43,515 nt of DNA from an uncultured Oscillospiraceae bacterium (GTDB taxonomy: Bacteria; Bacillota; Clostridia; Oscillospirales; Oscillospiraceae), in assembly GCA_944387785.1 (NCBI GenBank), contig CALXGG010000003.1:1-43515 (forward strand), read 5' to 3'. This document shows positions 16,591 through 27,131 of this stretch, piece by piece. The translations under genes were made by a program, and so were the position numbers. The first letter of the stretch is position 1, and each line of letters opens with the position of its first letter. The notes under the pieces are model-generated. The model worked only from the letters and a program-made list of their open reading frames with translations, ran no database searches and had not been told where the DNA came from.

Positions 16591-17421
16591 ATGCCTGTAA
16601 CCATCATCCTGCTGGACCTGGACGGTACGCTGCTCACCAGCGACAAGCGGATCTCCCCCGCCAACCGCGCCGCCCTGGAACGGGCGGCGGAGGCGGGGGT
16701 CCGCATCGTGCCCTCCACCGGCCGGTTTTACGACGGGATGCCCGCCGTGGTCCGGGAGCTGCCCTTTGTCCGCTATGTGGTGACAGTGAACGGCGCCCAG
16801 GTCTACGACGCGGCGGAGAAAACGGTCCTCCACCGGGCGGAGATCCAGCCGGCGGCGGCGGAGCGGGTGTTTGACGCCCTGGACGCCCTGCCGGTGATCT
16901 ACGACTGCTTCCTGGACGGCTGGGGCTACATGGATGAAAGGAATTACGCCCGCATCGACGAGTTCATCCAGGATCCCCGGGTGAACCGGATGGTGAAGGA
17001 GCTGCGGCGGCCGGTGGCGGACTTCCGGGCCTTCATCCGCCGGGAAAACCGGCCCCTCCAGAAGATCCAGATGTTCTTCCGGGACATGGACCGCCGCCGG
17101 GAGGAGCTGGAGCGCCTGAGCCGCCTTTTCCCGGACATGGCGGTGAGCAGCTCCATCCCTAACAACATCGAGATCAATGACAGCCACGCCACCAAGGGGG
17201 AGGCCCTGGCCTTCCTGTGCCGCCACCTGGGCCTGGACATCCGGGACGCCATGGCCTTCGGCGACGGCAGCAACGACCTGAGCATGATCCGGGCGGCGGG
17301 CACCGGCGTGGCCATGGCCAACGCCGAGGCGGCGCTGCGGGAGGCGGCGGACTATGTCACCGCCTCCAACGACGAGGACGGCGTGGCCAAAGCCATCGAG
17401 AAGTTCTGCTTCGGCGGCTGA
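16591..17421 (+). CDS. Cof-type HAD-superfamily phosphatase
   Basis: A 276-residue haloacid dehalogenase-like hydrolase of the Cof/YbiV group, with a C2 cap domain. Motif I DLDGTLL has nucleophile D10 and acid D12; motif II is the Ser/Thr of PSTGR near residue 43; motif III Lys is in ATKGEAL near 200; motif IV is GDGSNDLSM near 226. Cof enzymes dephosphorylate sugar phosphates, nucleotides or cofactors such as PLP and FMN; the specific substrate cannot be read from the sequence. GAGGAGG is the ribosome site. It converges with the ATP synthase operon across a shared terminator. Confidence 0.92.
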   Translation: MPVTIILLDLDGTLLTSDKRISPANRAALERAAEAGVRIVPSTGRFYDGMPAVVRELPFVRYVVTVNGAQVYDAAEKTVLHRAEIQPAAAERVFDALDALPVIYDCFLDGWGYMDERNYARIDEFIQDPRVNRMVKELRRPVADFRAFIRRENRPLQKIQMFFRDMDRRREELERLSRLFPDMAVSSSIPNNIEINDSHATKGEALAFLCRHLGLDIRDAMAFGDGSNDLSMIRAAGTGVAMANAEAALREAADYVTASNDEDGVAKAIEKFCFGG

Positions 17422-17480
17422 GGCCCCGCCGGCGGAAGGAACGTCAACATACAAAGCTGGGGGAGCCCCCGAAGCGGCAG

Positions 17481-17510
17481 CGAGGCCGGAGACAGTTGTC
17501 TCCGGCCTCG
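17481..17510. terminator. Bidirectional terminator between the HAD gene and atpC
   Basis: Perfect 13-bp stem CGAGGCCGGAGAC / GTCTCCGGCCTCG with loop AGTT, followed by TTCGTT on the plus strand. It lies between two convergent stop codons. Confidence 0.75.
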
Positions 17511-17515
17511 TTCGT

Positions 17516-20234
<2,719 letters not shown>

Positions 20235-21743
20235 TTACGCCTCCCAGTGCTCGGCAAAGGCCGTAATGGCCTGCTCCAGGGGCTTGGACAGGTCCTCCGG
20301 CAGCTCCTTGCCCTGGTCGATGGCGGTCATGATCTGGCTGTGGTTGCTCCACAGCCACTCCAGCAGCTGGCGGGAGAAGCGGATCACCCGGGCGGTGGGG
20401 ATGGACTGGAGGGCGTCGATCCGCAGGGCCTCCAGCAGGGCCACCTGCTCGGAGAGCTTGAGGATCCGTTCCCGGGCCTGCTTGAGCAGCTCCGTCATCC
20501 GCTCGCCCTGGTCCAGCAGCTTCTTGGTGGCGGCGTCCACGTCGGCGCCGAACTGGGCGAACACCGCCATGTCCCGGTACTGGGCCACCTGGAGCCGGAG
20601 GCTCCCGGACACGGCCTTCATGGCGCCGTACTGGGCCGCCCGGCCCACACGGGACACGCTGAGGCCCACGTTCACCGCCGGCCGCACGCCGGCGTGGAAC
20701 AGCTCGCTCTCCAGGTAGATCTGGCCGTCGGTGATGGAGATGACGTTGGTGGGGATGTAGGCGGAGATGTCCCCGGCCATGGTCTCGATGATGGGCAGGG
20801 CGGTCATGGAGCCGCCGCCCTTCTCCGGGGACAGCCGGGCCGCCCGCTCCAGGAGCCGGGAGTGGAGGTAGAACACGTCGCCGGGGTAGGCCTCGCGGCC
20901 GGAGGGCCGGCGCAGCAGCAGGGACATGGTCCGGTAGGCCACGGCGTGCTTGCTCAGGTCGTCGTAGACCACCAGGGCGTCCTGGCCGTTGTACATGAAG
21001 TGCTCGGCCACGGCGCAGGCGGCATAGGGGGCCAGGTACTGCATGGCGGAGCTGTCGGCGGCGGTGGAGGCCACCACCACGGTGTGCTCCATGGTGCCGC
21101 TCTCCTGGAGGGTGTGGACCAGGTTGGCCACGCTGGCGGCCTTCTGGCCAATGGCGCAGTAGACGCAGATCACGCCGGTGTCCTTCTGGTTGGCCATGGC
21201 GGAGAGGGCGATGGAGGTTTTGCCGGTCTGGCGGTCGCCGATAATGAGCTCCCGCTGTCCCCGGCCGATGGGGATCATGCTGTCCACCGCCAGCACCCCG
21301 GTCTCCAGGGGGGTGTCCACCGGGGCCCGGTCCATGATGGCCGGTGCGGGGGACTCCACCGGGCGGAATTCCCGGGTGTGGAGGGGCAGGCCGTCCAGGG
21401 GGCGGCCGATGGGGTCGATGACCCGGCCCAGCAGCTCCTTGCCCACGCCGATGTCCGCCACCCGGCCGGTGCCCTGCACCGGCGCGCCGGGGCGGACAGT
21501 GTCCCCCCGGCTGAACAGGGCGGCGCTGACGCCGTCCAGGCTCATGTCCAGGGCGATGCCGTATACGTTATTCTCAAATTCCAGCAGCTCGCCGTACTCC
21601 GCCCGGGTAAGGCCGGAGATGCGCACGATGCCGTCGGCACAGCTCTGGACCGTGCCGTATTCGTAGCTGACCATTTCCGGGTGGAAATCCTTCAGCTTTT
21701 CCTGCAAAAATTTCCCCAGGGAGGCTTGATCGAAATTCAGCAT
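20235..21743 (-). CDS. atpA: ATP synthase alpha subunit
   Basis: The 502-residue non-catalytic nucleotide-binding subunit of F1. It has the P-loop GDRQTGKTS near residue 170, the DDLSKHA motif and the alpha-specific signature around PAVNVGLSVSRVGRAAQ near 365, including the arginine finger region. It is of normal length and has no fusion. GGGAGG lies 9 bases before the ATG. It stops 3 bases before the gamma-beta gene, a tight coupling. Confidence 0.97.
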   Translation of the reverse strand: MLNFDQASLGKFLQEKLKDFHPEMVSYEYGTVQSCADGIVRISGLTRAEYGELLEFENNVYGIALDMSLDGVSAALFSRGDTVRPGAPVQGTGRVADIGVGKELLGRVIDPIGRPLDGLPLHTREFRPVESPAPAIMDRAPVDTPLETGVLAVDSMIPIGRGQRELIIGDRQTGKTSIALSAMANQKDTGVICVYCAIGQKAASVANLVHTLQESGTMEHTVVVASTAADSSAMQYLAPYAACAVAEHFMYNGQDALVVYDDLSKHAVAYRTMSLLLRRPSGREAYPGDVFYLHSRLLERAARLSPEKGGGSMTALPIIETMAGDISAYIPTNVISITDGQIYLESELFHAGVRPAVNVGLSVSRVGRAAQYGAMKAVSGSLRLQVAQYRDMAVFAQFGADVDAATKKLLDQGERMTELLKQARERILKLSEQVALLEALRIDALQSIPTARVIRFSRQLLEWLWSNHSQIMTAIDQGKELPEDLSKPLEQAITAFAEHWEA

Positions 21744-21756
21744 GGGCAGCCTCCCG

Positions 21757-22440
21757 TCACGCCAGCTTCTGCTGCATGGCCGTCAGCTGGGTGACATAGC
21801 TGAAGTCGTAGACCTTCCCGTCCACCAGGGCGGCAAAGCCGCCGATGAGGGAGGAGTCGATCTCGGTGGTGAGCTCCAGATGGCAGCCCAGCAGCCGCTC
21901 CAGCCGGTCGATAATAGCGCTGAGCTCCTTGCTGTCGCAGGGAGCGGCCAGCTTGAGGACGCCCTTGCGGTTGCCGGTCTTGGTGCCGGTGCCCAGCAGG
22001 ATGTTGCGGCGGGTCTGCTCGTCGAAGCGTAGCACCCGGCTGGCCATATCCACCGCCAGGTCCGCCAGCTCCTCCTTCACCTCGTCCATGGCCCGGCGCT
22101 TCTCCTCGTCGGCCTGGGCCCTGGCCTCGGAGAGGATGGCGTCCGCCTGGACCCGGGCCTTGTCGATATACTTCTGGCCGGTGGTCTGGGCCGCCAGGCG
22201 GCCCTCGGAGAGCATCTTCTCGCAGGTGGCCTGCACGTCCACCAGCCGGGCGTCATAGTCGGCCTTGATCTTCTCCGCCTCGGCCTGGAGGGCCTTGGCC
22301 TGCTCCATCTGGGCGGCCACCCGCTCCTCCCGGCCCGCCATGAACTGGCGCACCGGCTTCCAGATCAGCACCCGCAGCAGCACATAGAGCACCAGGATGT
22401 TGACCAGATGGATGGCAATATCAATGGGATAGAGTTCCAT
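21757..22440 (-). CDS. ATP synthase b subunit fused to the delta C-terminal domain
   Basis: 227 residues forming the peripheral stalk. Residues 1-150 are subunit b: one N-terminal membrane helix (DIAIHLVNILVLYVLLRVLIW lies at residues 7-27), KPVRQFMAGRE, then a long charged helix. Residues from about 158 (GVLKLAAPCDSKEL) match only the C-terminal domain of subunit delta, ending with the conserved DSSLIGGF and DGKVYDFS. The N-terminal six-helix domain of delta, which caps the alpha subunits, is absent, and no separate atpH exists in the operon. Mycobacterial b-delta fusions keep full delta; this is shorter. AAAGGAGG precedes the ATG. No frameshift signs: the join is smooth. Confidence 0.9.
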   Translation of the reverse strand: MELYPIDIAIHLVNILVLYVLLRVLIWKPVRQFMAGREERVAAQMEQAKALQAEAEKIKADYDARLVDVQATCEKMLSEGRLAAQTTGQKYIDKARVQADAILSEARAQADEEKRRAMDEVKEELADLAVDMASRVLRFDEQTRRNILLGTGTKTGNRKGVLKLAAPCDSKELSAIIDRLERLLGCHLELTTEIDSSLIGGFAALVDGKVYDFSYVTQLTAMQQKLA

Positions 22441-22455
22441 GGCCGCTTTCCTCCT

Positions 22456-22680
22456 TTACATGGTGAAGATAATGATCAGGGCGGTGACGAAGCCGTAAAT
22501 GGCGCAGGACTCGGTCAGGGCCAGGCCCATCATCAGGGACGCGCTGATCTTGCCGGCGGCCTCGGGCTGGCGGGCGGTGGCGTCGGCGGCCTTGCCAGTG
22601 GCAAGACCCATGCCCAGGCCCGCGAAGGCGCAGGGCAGCAGGGCCAGGGCGGCGGCGATGGCGATCATTCCGGTGTTCAT
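22456..22680 (-). CDS. atpE: ATP synthase c subunit
   Basis: The 74-residue proteolipid of the F0 rotor ring: two membrane helices joined by the polar loop ARQPEA (R37-Q38-P39). The ion-binding carboxylate is E57 in LALTESCAIYGF. Compared with the sodium-binding c subunit of Ilyobacter, S58 and Y62 are conserved, but the glutamine of helix 1 (Q32 there) is M24 here. The site thus has only part of the sodium signature, and proton use is at least as likely. It lies between atpB and the b-delta gene. Confidence 0.95.
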   Translation of the reverse strand: MNTGMIAIAAALALLPCAFAGLGMGLATGKAADATARQPEAAGKISASLMMGLALTESCAIYGFVTALIIIFTM

Positions 22681-22724
22681 AATATAGATTTCCTCCGTTT
22701 CAAATGTTTACAGCGGGAGCGGCG

Positions 22725-23618
22725 TCATTCCACCGCTTCTCCGATAAAGGTCAAGGTCAGGGTAATGAAGATATAGGTCTGGATCAGGGGATGGAACACG
22801 TTGAAATACAGACCCAGCACGCTGGGGAAGCCGATGGCGGCGTTGCCCAGGGCAAAATAGAGCAGGTCCATCACGATCAGCCCGCCCAGCATGTTGCCGA
22901 AGAGACGGCAGGCCAGGGACACCGGCACCGCCAGCTCGGAGACGATCTTGATGGGGAACACCACGGGGGTGGGCTTGGCCAGGGACTTGATCCGGCCCAG
23001 GACGCCTTTTTTCCTGATGCCGTAGTAGTTGATGAGGACGAAGGTCACCAGGGCCATGGAGAAGGTCATGGTGATGTCCGAGGTGGGGGCACGGATGCCC
23101 AGCAGCTCCACCGCCGCGCAGCAGATCATGAATACCGCCACGGTGAAGATATAGGCGGGCAGGGCGGCTCCCAGGTCGCCGGTGTTGGATTTGGTAAAGC
23201 TGCAGATATACTCCACGCAGATCTCCAGCACGTTCTGGAAGCCGTGGGGCCGGTCCGTCATCCGGGGGATCACAAAAAGGCGGATCAGCACCGCCAGTAC
23301 CAGCAGCACGGCCATCATGGCCCAGGTGACCAGCACCGTGGAGCTGATGGTGACGCCGCCCACATTGATCCGCTGGGCCCAGATGCTCACGGCGAAGTCC
23401 TCCGAGGGCTTGGTGCCCAGCAGCAGCTGCAGCAGCCGTTCCACCAGGCACCACAATCCCGCCACCAGCAGCACCGTGGGCCAGAGCAGCTGCTTGCGGG
23501 TGGCCGGACGGCCCGCGGCCGCCGCCTGGGTGGAGATGTGCCGCCGCCACAGGAAGCCGCCGGCGGCCATGGCCGCGCCCAGGATCAGCAGCGCGTAGCG
23601 CAACAACAGTTCAGGCAA
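22725..23618 (-). CDS. atpB: ATP synthase a subunit
   Basis: Forms the ion half-channels beside the c-ring. The essential arginine is in SLACRLFGNMLGG, and the C-terminal HPLIQTYIFITLTLTF segment is typical. I place the start at TTG 23618 (297 aa), 8 bases after AAGAAGG that overlaps the end of the upstream gene; a TTG at 23675 is further upstream in frame. This gives an N-terminal extension with two additional hydrophobic segments before the usual beginning. Another in-frame GTG (23390) has GGAGGA 7 bases upstream and would yield a conventional a subunit, so the start is uncertain. Confidence 0.9.
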   Translation of the reverse strand: MPELLLRYALLILGAAMAAGGFLWRRHISTQAAAAGRPATRKQLLWPTVLLVAGLWCLVERLLQLLLGTKPSEDFAVSIWAQRINVGGVTISSTVLVTWAMMAVLLVLAVLIRLFVIPRMTDRPHGFQNVLEICVEYICSFTKSNTGDLGAALPAYIFTVAVFMICCAAVELLGIRAPTSDITMTFSMALVTFVLINYYGIRKKGVLGRIKSLAKPTPVVFPIKIVSELAVPVSLACRLFGNMLGGLIVMDLLYFALGNAAIGFPSVLGLYFNVFHPLIQTYIFITLTLTFIGEAVE

Positions 23619-23622
23619 TGTA

Positions 23623-23880
23623 TCAACCCTTCTTTCCTTTACGCACAGAGATGAATTTGACCGCCGCGCCGCCAAGGAGCAGGGCGGACATGGTGACGGC
23701 GCAGGCGATCAGGTGCGCCCTGGCCGCCAGGGCGCACAGGATCAGCCCTGCCAGGGGGCAGAAAAACTGGGCGGCCAGAGGCCAGACCTTCAGTGTGCCT
23801 TTTGCCAGGGCGTTGACCGCCAGCAGCAGCAGGTACAGCTGCACGCCGCCGAATACCAGCCCGATCAGGATCCCCGCCAT
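23623..23880 (-). CDS. AtpI-like small membrane protein
   Basis: 85 residues with three predicted membrane segments (about 3-22, 36-53 and 57-75) and a basic C-terminus (RKGKKG). The first position in an ATP synthase operon, before atpB, is that of AtpI, which assists c-ring assembly or Mg2+ supply. The sequence itself gives only weak support for the family. Its stop lies 4 bases before the TTG chosen for atpB. Confidence 0.65.
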   Translation of the reverse strand: MAGILIGLVFGGVQLYLLLLAVNALAKGTLKVWPLAAQFFCPLAGLILCALAARAHLIACAVTMSALLLGGAAVKFISVRKGKKG

Positions 23881-23940
23881 GGACCTCCGCCTCCTTCCGC
23901 GACGGATAACTCCATCCGCCGGATTGTTTTCTCCTACTGG

Positions 23941-23969
23941 GTTATAGCACTTTCCGGCGGGAAGGTCAA
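23941..23969 (-). promoter_or_regulatory. Promoter of the ATP synthase operon
   Basis: On the minus strand TTGACC (23969-23964), 17 bp, TATAAC (23946-23941), 60 bases before the first gene. Confidence 0.8.
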
Positions 23970-24034
23970 CGGGTCCCCCCTGCCGCAGCGGATGGATTCT
24001 CCGAATTTCACAAAAAGTTCACAGAAAAAGAACA

Positions 24035-24047
24035 GCGGCTTTGCCGC
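24035..24047 (-). terminator. Small secondary terminator upstream of the atp promoter
   Basis: GCGGC-AAA-GCCGC on the minus strand followed by TGTTCTTTTTC. It probably backs up the stronger hairpin at 24072-24111. Confidence 0.45.
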
Positions 24048-24071
24048 ATTTCCGACCCGCCGGACCCGGGG

Positions 24072-24111
24072 AAAAGCCGCCGGGAAATGAGCTGCCTCAT
24101 TTCCCGGCGGC
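24072..24111 (-). terminator. Terminator of the one-carbon operon
   Basis: Perfect 16-bp stem (24076-24091 with 24096-24111), 4-base loop, then TTTT on the minus strand, 20 bases after the cyclo-ligase stop. Confidence 0.9.
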
Positions 24112-24130
24112 TTGCCGGCCCAGGGGCGGA

Positions 24131-24697
24131 TCAATCGCGGGCGCCGCAGAGGGTCACGCCCTTTTCCGTTACCAGATAGGTCATAAGGACGTCGTGGGGC
24201 TCCACGGGGATATCCTCGGTCACCAGGCGGCTGCGGCACAGCAGCATGGTGGGGCAGCGGACAAAGGGGAGGTAGCGGTCATAGTAGCCGCCGCCGTAGC
24301 CCAGGCGCTGGCCCTTGGCGTTGCCGGTGCAGCAGGGGACGATGGCCAGGTCCAGGTCCCGGGGCTCCACCAGGGGGCAGTGGAGCTTGGGGGCCAGGAT
24401 GCCGTACTTGCCGCTGACCAGGTCGCTGAAGCCCTGGACCTGCCGGGCCTCCATGACGCCGGGGGCGGTGCACAGGGGGACGGCCAGGATCTTGCCGTCC
24501 TGGAAGGCGGCCCGGAGGAGGGCGGTGGTGTCGATCTCCCGGTCGCTGCCCACATAGCAGAAAATGGTGCGGGCCTTCTGGTAGGCCGGGGAGTTGGTCA
24601 CAAGGCGGCAGATGGAGGCGTCCGCCTCCCGGCAGTAGGTGGGGGACAGGTTTTTCACCGCCGCGGTGACGGTCCCCCGCAGCTCACTTTTTGTCAC
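24131..24697 (-). CDS. 5-formyltetrahydrofolate cyclo-ligase
   Basis: Converts 5-formyl-THF to 5,10-methenyl-THF with ATP, returning the off-pathway folate to the one-carbon pool. The 188-residue protein has the family's RLGYGGGYYDRYL signature near residue 133 and a basic MTKSELR start. The start is GTG 24697, 6 bases after AAAGGAG; it lies inside the 3' end of focA (14-base overlap). It is the last gene of the fhs operon, a fitting place given that 5-formyl-THF accumulates when methenyl-THF is abundant. Confidence 0.93.
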   Translation of the reverse strand: MTKSELRGTVTAAVKNLSPTYCREADASICRLVTNSPAYQKARTIFCYVGSDREIDTTALLRAAFQDGKILAVPLCTAPGVMEARQVQGFSDLVSGKYGILAPKLHCPLVEPRDLDLAIVPCCTGNAKGQRLGYGGGYYDRYLPFVRCPTMLLCRSRLVTEDIPVEPHDVLMTYLVTEKGVTLCGARD

Positions 24698-25514
24698 GGG
24701 AAGCTCCTTTCAGATATGCGAACCAGAACAGGGCGCCCACGCACACGCCGCCCACCAGGTTGCCCAGGGTGACGGGGATCAGGTTGCCGGTGAAGTAGTT
24801 GCCCCAGGTGAGGCCCTCCAGGGCCACGCCGGCGCTCTGGGCGGCCTCCACATAGGCGGCGTTGCCCTTGGCGAACAGGCCCAGCATGCAGTAGGTCATG
24901 TCGGCGATGGAGTGGTTGAAGCCGCAGGTGACGAAGAACATCACCGGGGCCCAGGCGCCGATGAAGCGGCTGACGCCGTCCTTCCCCGCCAGGGAGAGCA
25001 GCACGCCGATGGTCACCAGGATGTTGCACAGCACGCCCATGAAGAAGGCGTTCTGGAAGGGCATGGTCATCTTGCCCGCCGCCACCTTCATGGAGTAGGC
25101 CGCCAGGGCGTTGCCGCCGGCGCTGAGCCAGCCGAACTGGGCGCAGATGAAGGAGAGGACCATGGAGCCCACGAAGTTGCCGATGTACACGAACACCCAG
25201 TTGCGGAGCATCCCCGCCAGGGTGGCCTTTTTGTCCAGGACGCTGATGGTGATGAGGGTGTTGCCGGTGAAGAGCTCCGCCCCGGTGATCACCACCATGC
25301 CCAGGCCGAAGGCGAAGAGGAGGCCGGAGACCATGCGGATGGTGCTGTTGTTGTCCAGGGCATAGGTGGCCATGTTGGTCACGCAGGAGGGGAAGCCGAT
25401 GAGGAAGCCCGCCAGGACGCCCATGAGCAGCATCTTGGCAATGGGCAGCTTGGCCTTGGCGGCCCCGGCGCTGGCATAGTTGGCGGTAGTCTCCGCCGCG
25501 GTAAAGAGATTCAT
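24684..25514 (-). CDS. focA: Formate/nitrite-family channel (FocA-like)
   Basis: A 276-residue FNT-family pentameric channel with six membrane segments. The central histidine is in CGFNHSIADM near residue 199, the counterpart of the FocA pore histidine, and the first cytoplasmic loop region carries the family AGxxIG (AGFLIGFPS). In an operon with formate-THF ligase, formate is the obvious substrate: uptake for, or release from, the methyl branch. AAGGAGGAA precedes the ATG. There is no own promoter that I can see. Confidence 0.92.
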   Translation of the reverse strand: MNLFTAAETTANYASAGAAKAKLPIAKMLLMGVLAGFLIGFPSCVTNMATYALDNNSTIRMVSGLLFAFGLGMVVITGAELFTGNTLITISVLDKKATLAGMLRNWVFVYIGNFVGSMVLSFICAQFGWLSAGGNALAAYSMKVAAGKMTMPFQNAFFMGVLCNILVTIGVLLSLAGKDGVSRFIGAWAPVMFFVTCGFNHSIADMTYCMLGLFAKGNAAYVEAAQSAGVALEGLTWGNYFTGNLIPVTLGNLVGGVCVGALFWFAYLKGASRDKK

Positions 25515-25555
25515 GGTAAATTCCTCCTTGCGAACACGGGAAATGGGTGAAAGGG

Positions 25556-26437
25556 TTACTGGGCGCTGCGCTCCGCGGCCTCCACCACATGGCCGATGAG
25601 CACGCTGGTGGTGACGGCGCCCACGCCGCCGGGCACGGGGGTGATGGCCTCCACGATGGGTTCCACCTCATCGAACACGGCGTCGCCGGCGATGGCGCCC
25701 TTGCCGCCCTTGGCGTTGACCTTCTCCGGATCCCAGTTGATGGACACGTCCACCACGATCTGGCCGGGACGGACATACTCCTTGGTGAGGCTATTGAGGA
25801 CGCCGGCGGCGGACACCAGGATGTCGGCCTCCCGGGTGATGGCGGGCACATCCTTGGTGCGGGTGTGGCAGACGGTAACGGTGGCGTTCCTGCCCATGAG
25901 CATCATGGCGGCGGGCTTGCCCACCACCAGGCTCCGGCCGATGACCACCGCCTTCTTGCCGGTGCAGTCGATGCCGTAGTAGTCCAGGATCTCCATGCAG
26001 GCGGCGGGGGTGCAGGGGGCGAAGCCCAGGGCCTTGCCCATGAATACGCCGGCGTTGGAGCCGTCGGTCATGCCGTCCACGTCCTTCCGGGGATCCAGGC
26101 GGTTGCAGATCTCGTCCTGATCCGCCTTCAGGTGCTTGGGCAGGGGGCGGAACATGAGGACGCCGTGGATCTTGTCGTTGGCGTTGATCCCGTCGATGAC
26201 CTTCAGCAGCTCCTCCTTGCTCACGTCCTCGGGCAGCAGGAACTTCTCCACCGCCACGCCCAGGGCCTCCGCCCGCTTGGTGGCGCCCCGCTCGTAGCTG
26301 AGGTCGTCGGGCCGCTCGCCGCAGCGGACGATGCCCAGGGTGGGCTGTACGCCCCGGGCCTTCAGGGCCTCGCACCGGGCCGTGATCCGGGCGTTGAGGG
26401 TTTCATTGACTTCTTTTCCTAACAGCAGCTTAGCCAT
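25556..26437 (-). CDS. folD: Methylene-THF dehydrogenase FolD with altered cyclohydrolase site
   Basis: A 293-residue FolD-family protein: NAD(P)-dependent interconversion of methylene- and methenyl-THF. The Rossmann part has VVIGRSLVVGKPAAMML near residue 165 and ends TPVPGGVGAVTTSVL. In canonical FolD, a Tyr-x3-Lys lysine, a glutamine in QLPLP and an aspartate in DVDG form the cyclohydrolase site. Here Tyr48 is followed at +4 by Ala52 (the next Lys is at 54), QLPLP reads FRPLP (Phe96-Arg97), and only Asp121 is kept. I infer a mostly dehydrogenase-only enzyme, the cyclohydrolase step being done by the adjacent FchA. Confidence 0.93.
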   Translation of the reverse strand: MAKLLLGKEVNETLNARITARCEALKARGVQPTLGIVRCGERPDDLSYERGATKRAEALGVAVEKFLLPEDVSKEELLKVIDGINANDKIHGVLMFRPLPKHLKADQDEICNRLDPRKDVDGMTDGSNAGVFMGKALGFAPCTPAACMEILDYYGIDCTGKKAVVIGRSLVVGKPAAMMLMGRNATVTVCHTRTKDVPAITREADILVSAAGVLNSLTKEYVRPGQIVVDVSINWDPEKVNAKGGKGAIAGDAVFDEVEPIVEAITPVPGGVGAVTTSVLIGHVVEAAERSAQ

Positions 26438-26477
26438 GATATGTACCTCGCAGTATCGTTGTTGTTGTGGGGGGCGC

Positions 26478-27098
26478 TCAGGCGAAGAACCCGGCCTTCA
26501 CCGTCTCGAAGATCTCATCGGCCATGGCGCCGTATTTTTCCAGCATGCCAAGGCACTTGCGGTTGAGCTCCTCCGCGGCCTGACGGTTTTTCAGGGTCTT
26601 GGTGTTGATGAACACGTTGAGGGAGGCGGCCTGGAGGGCGCCCTTGACACACACGGCGCCGCAGCCGGCGTCGCTGACGGCCAGGCGGCTGCCCTTGGCG
26701 GCGAACACGGCGATGGCCTCGATGGCCTCACAGCACAGCTCCATGATCCGCACCGGCACCTGGCAGGCCACCAGGGTGGCCTCCTCCAGGATCCGGTCCC
26801 GGTCGGGGTCGTCCTTGGGGATGCCGTAGGCCTTGGCCAGGGGCTCAAAGCCCTTGGCGTCGGCGGCGATCTGGTCCAGCAGCTCCTTCTGGAGGCTGTC
26901 GCACTTCTGCTTGAGGGCGATGATCTCCTCCTCCACGTCGGCGTACTTCTTCTTGCCCACGGTGAGGGAGCCCACCATGTTGCCCAGGGCGGTGCCGATG
27001 GCGGCCACCAGGGCGGAGGCCCCGCCGCCGCCGGGTACCGGGGCGTTAGAGGCCAGGACGGTGACAAATTCCGTGCAGGAAGCGTTGGCGAAATCCAT
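26478..27098 (-). CDS. fchA: Methenyl-THF cyclohydrolase FchA
   Basis: A 206-residue member of the cyclodeaminase/cyclohydrolase family; in acetogens and purinolytic Clostridia it hydrolyses 5,10-methenyl-THF to 10-formyl-THF. The PVPGGGGASALVAAIGTALGNMV glycine-rich stretch lies at residues 21-43, followed by long helices as in the family. ATG 27098 is chosen because AAGGAGA lies 6 bases before it; the in-frame ATG at 27116 precedes that ribosome site. Its position between fhs and folD places it in the methyl branch of the Wood-Ljungdahl pathway. Confidence 0.93.
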   Translation of the reverse strand: MDFANASCTEFVTVLASNAPVPGGGGASALVAAIGTALGNMVGSLTVGKKKYADVEEEIIALKQKCDSLQKELLDQIAADAKGFEPLAKAYGIPKDDPDRDRILEEATLVACQVPVRIMELCCEAIEAIAVFAAKGSRLAVSDAGCGAVCVKGALQAASLNVFINTKTLKNRQAAEELNRKCLGMLEKYGAMADEIFETVKAGFFA

Positions 27099-27131
27099 AG
27101 TCGTTCTCCTTATCATGATATGGGGGGAGGG

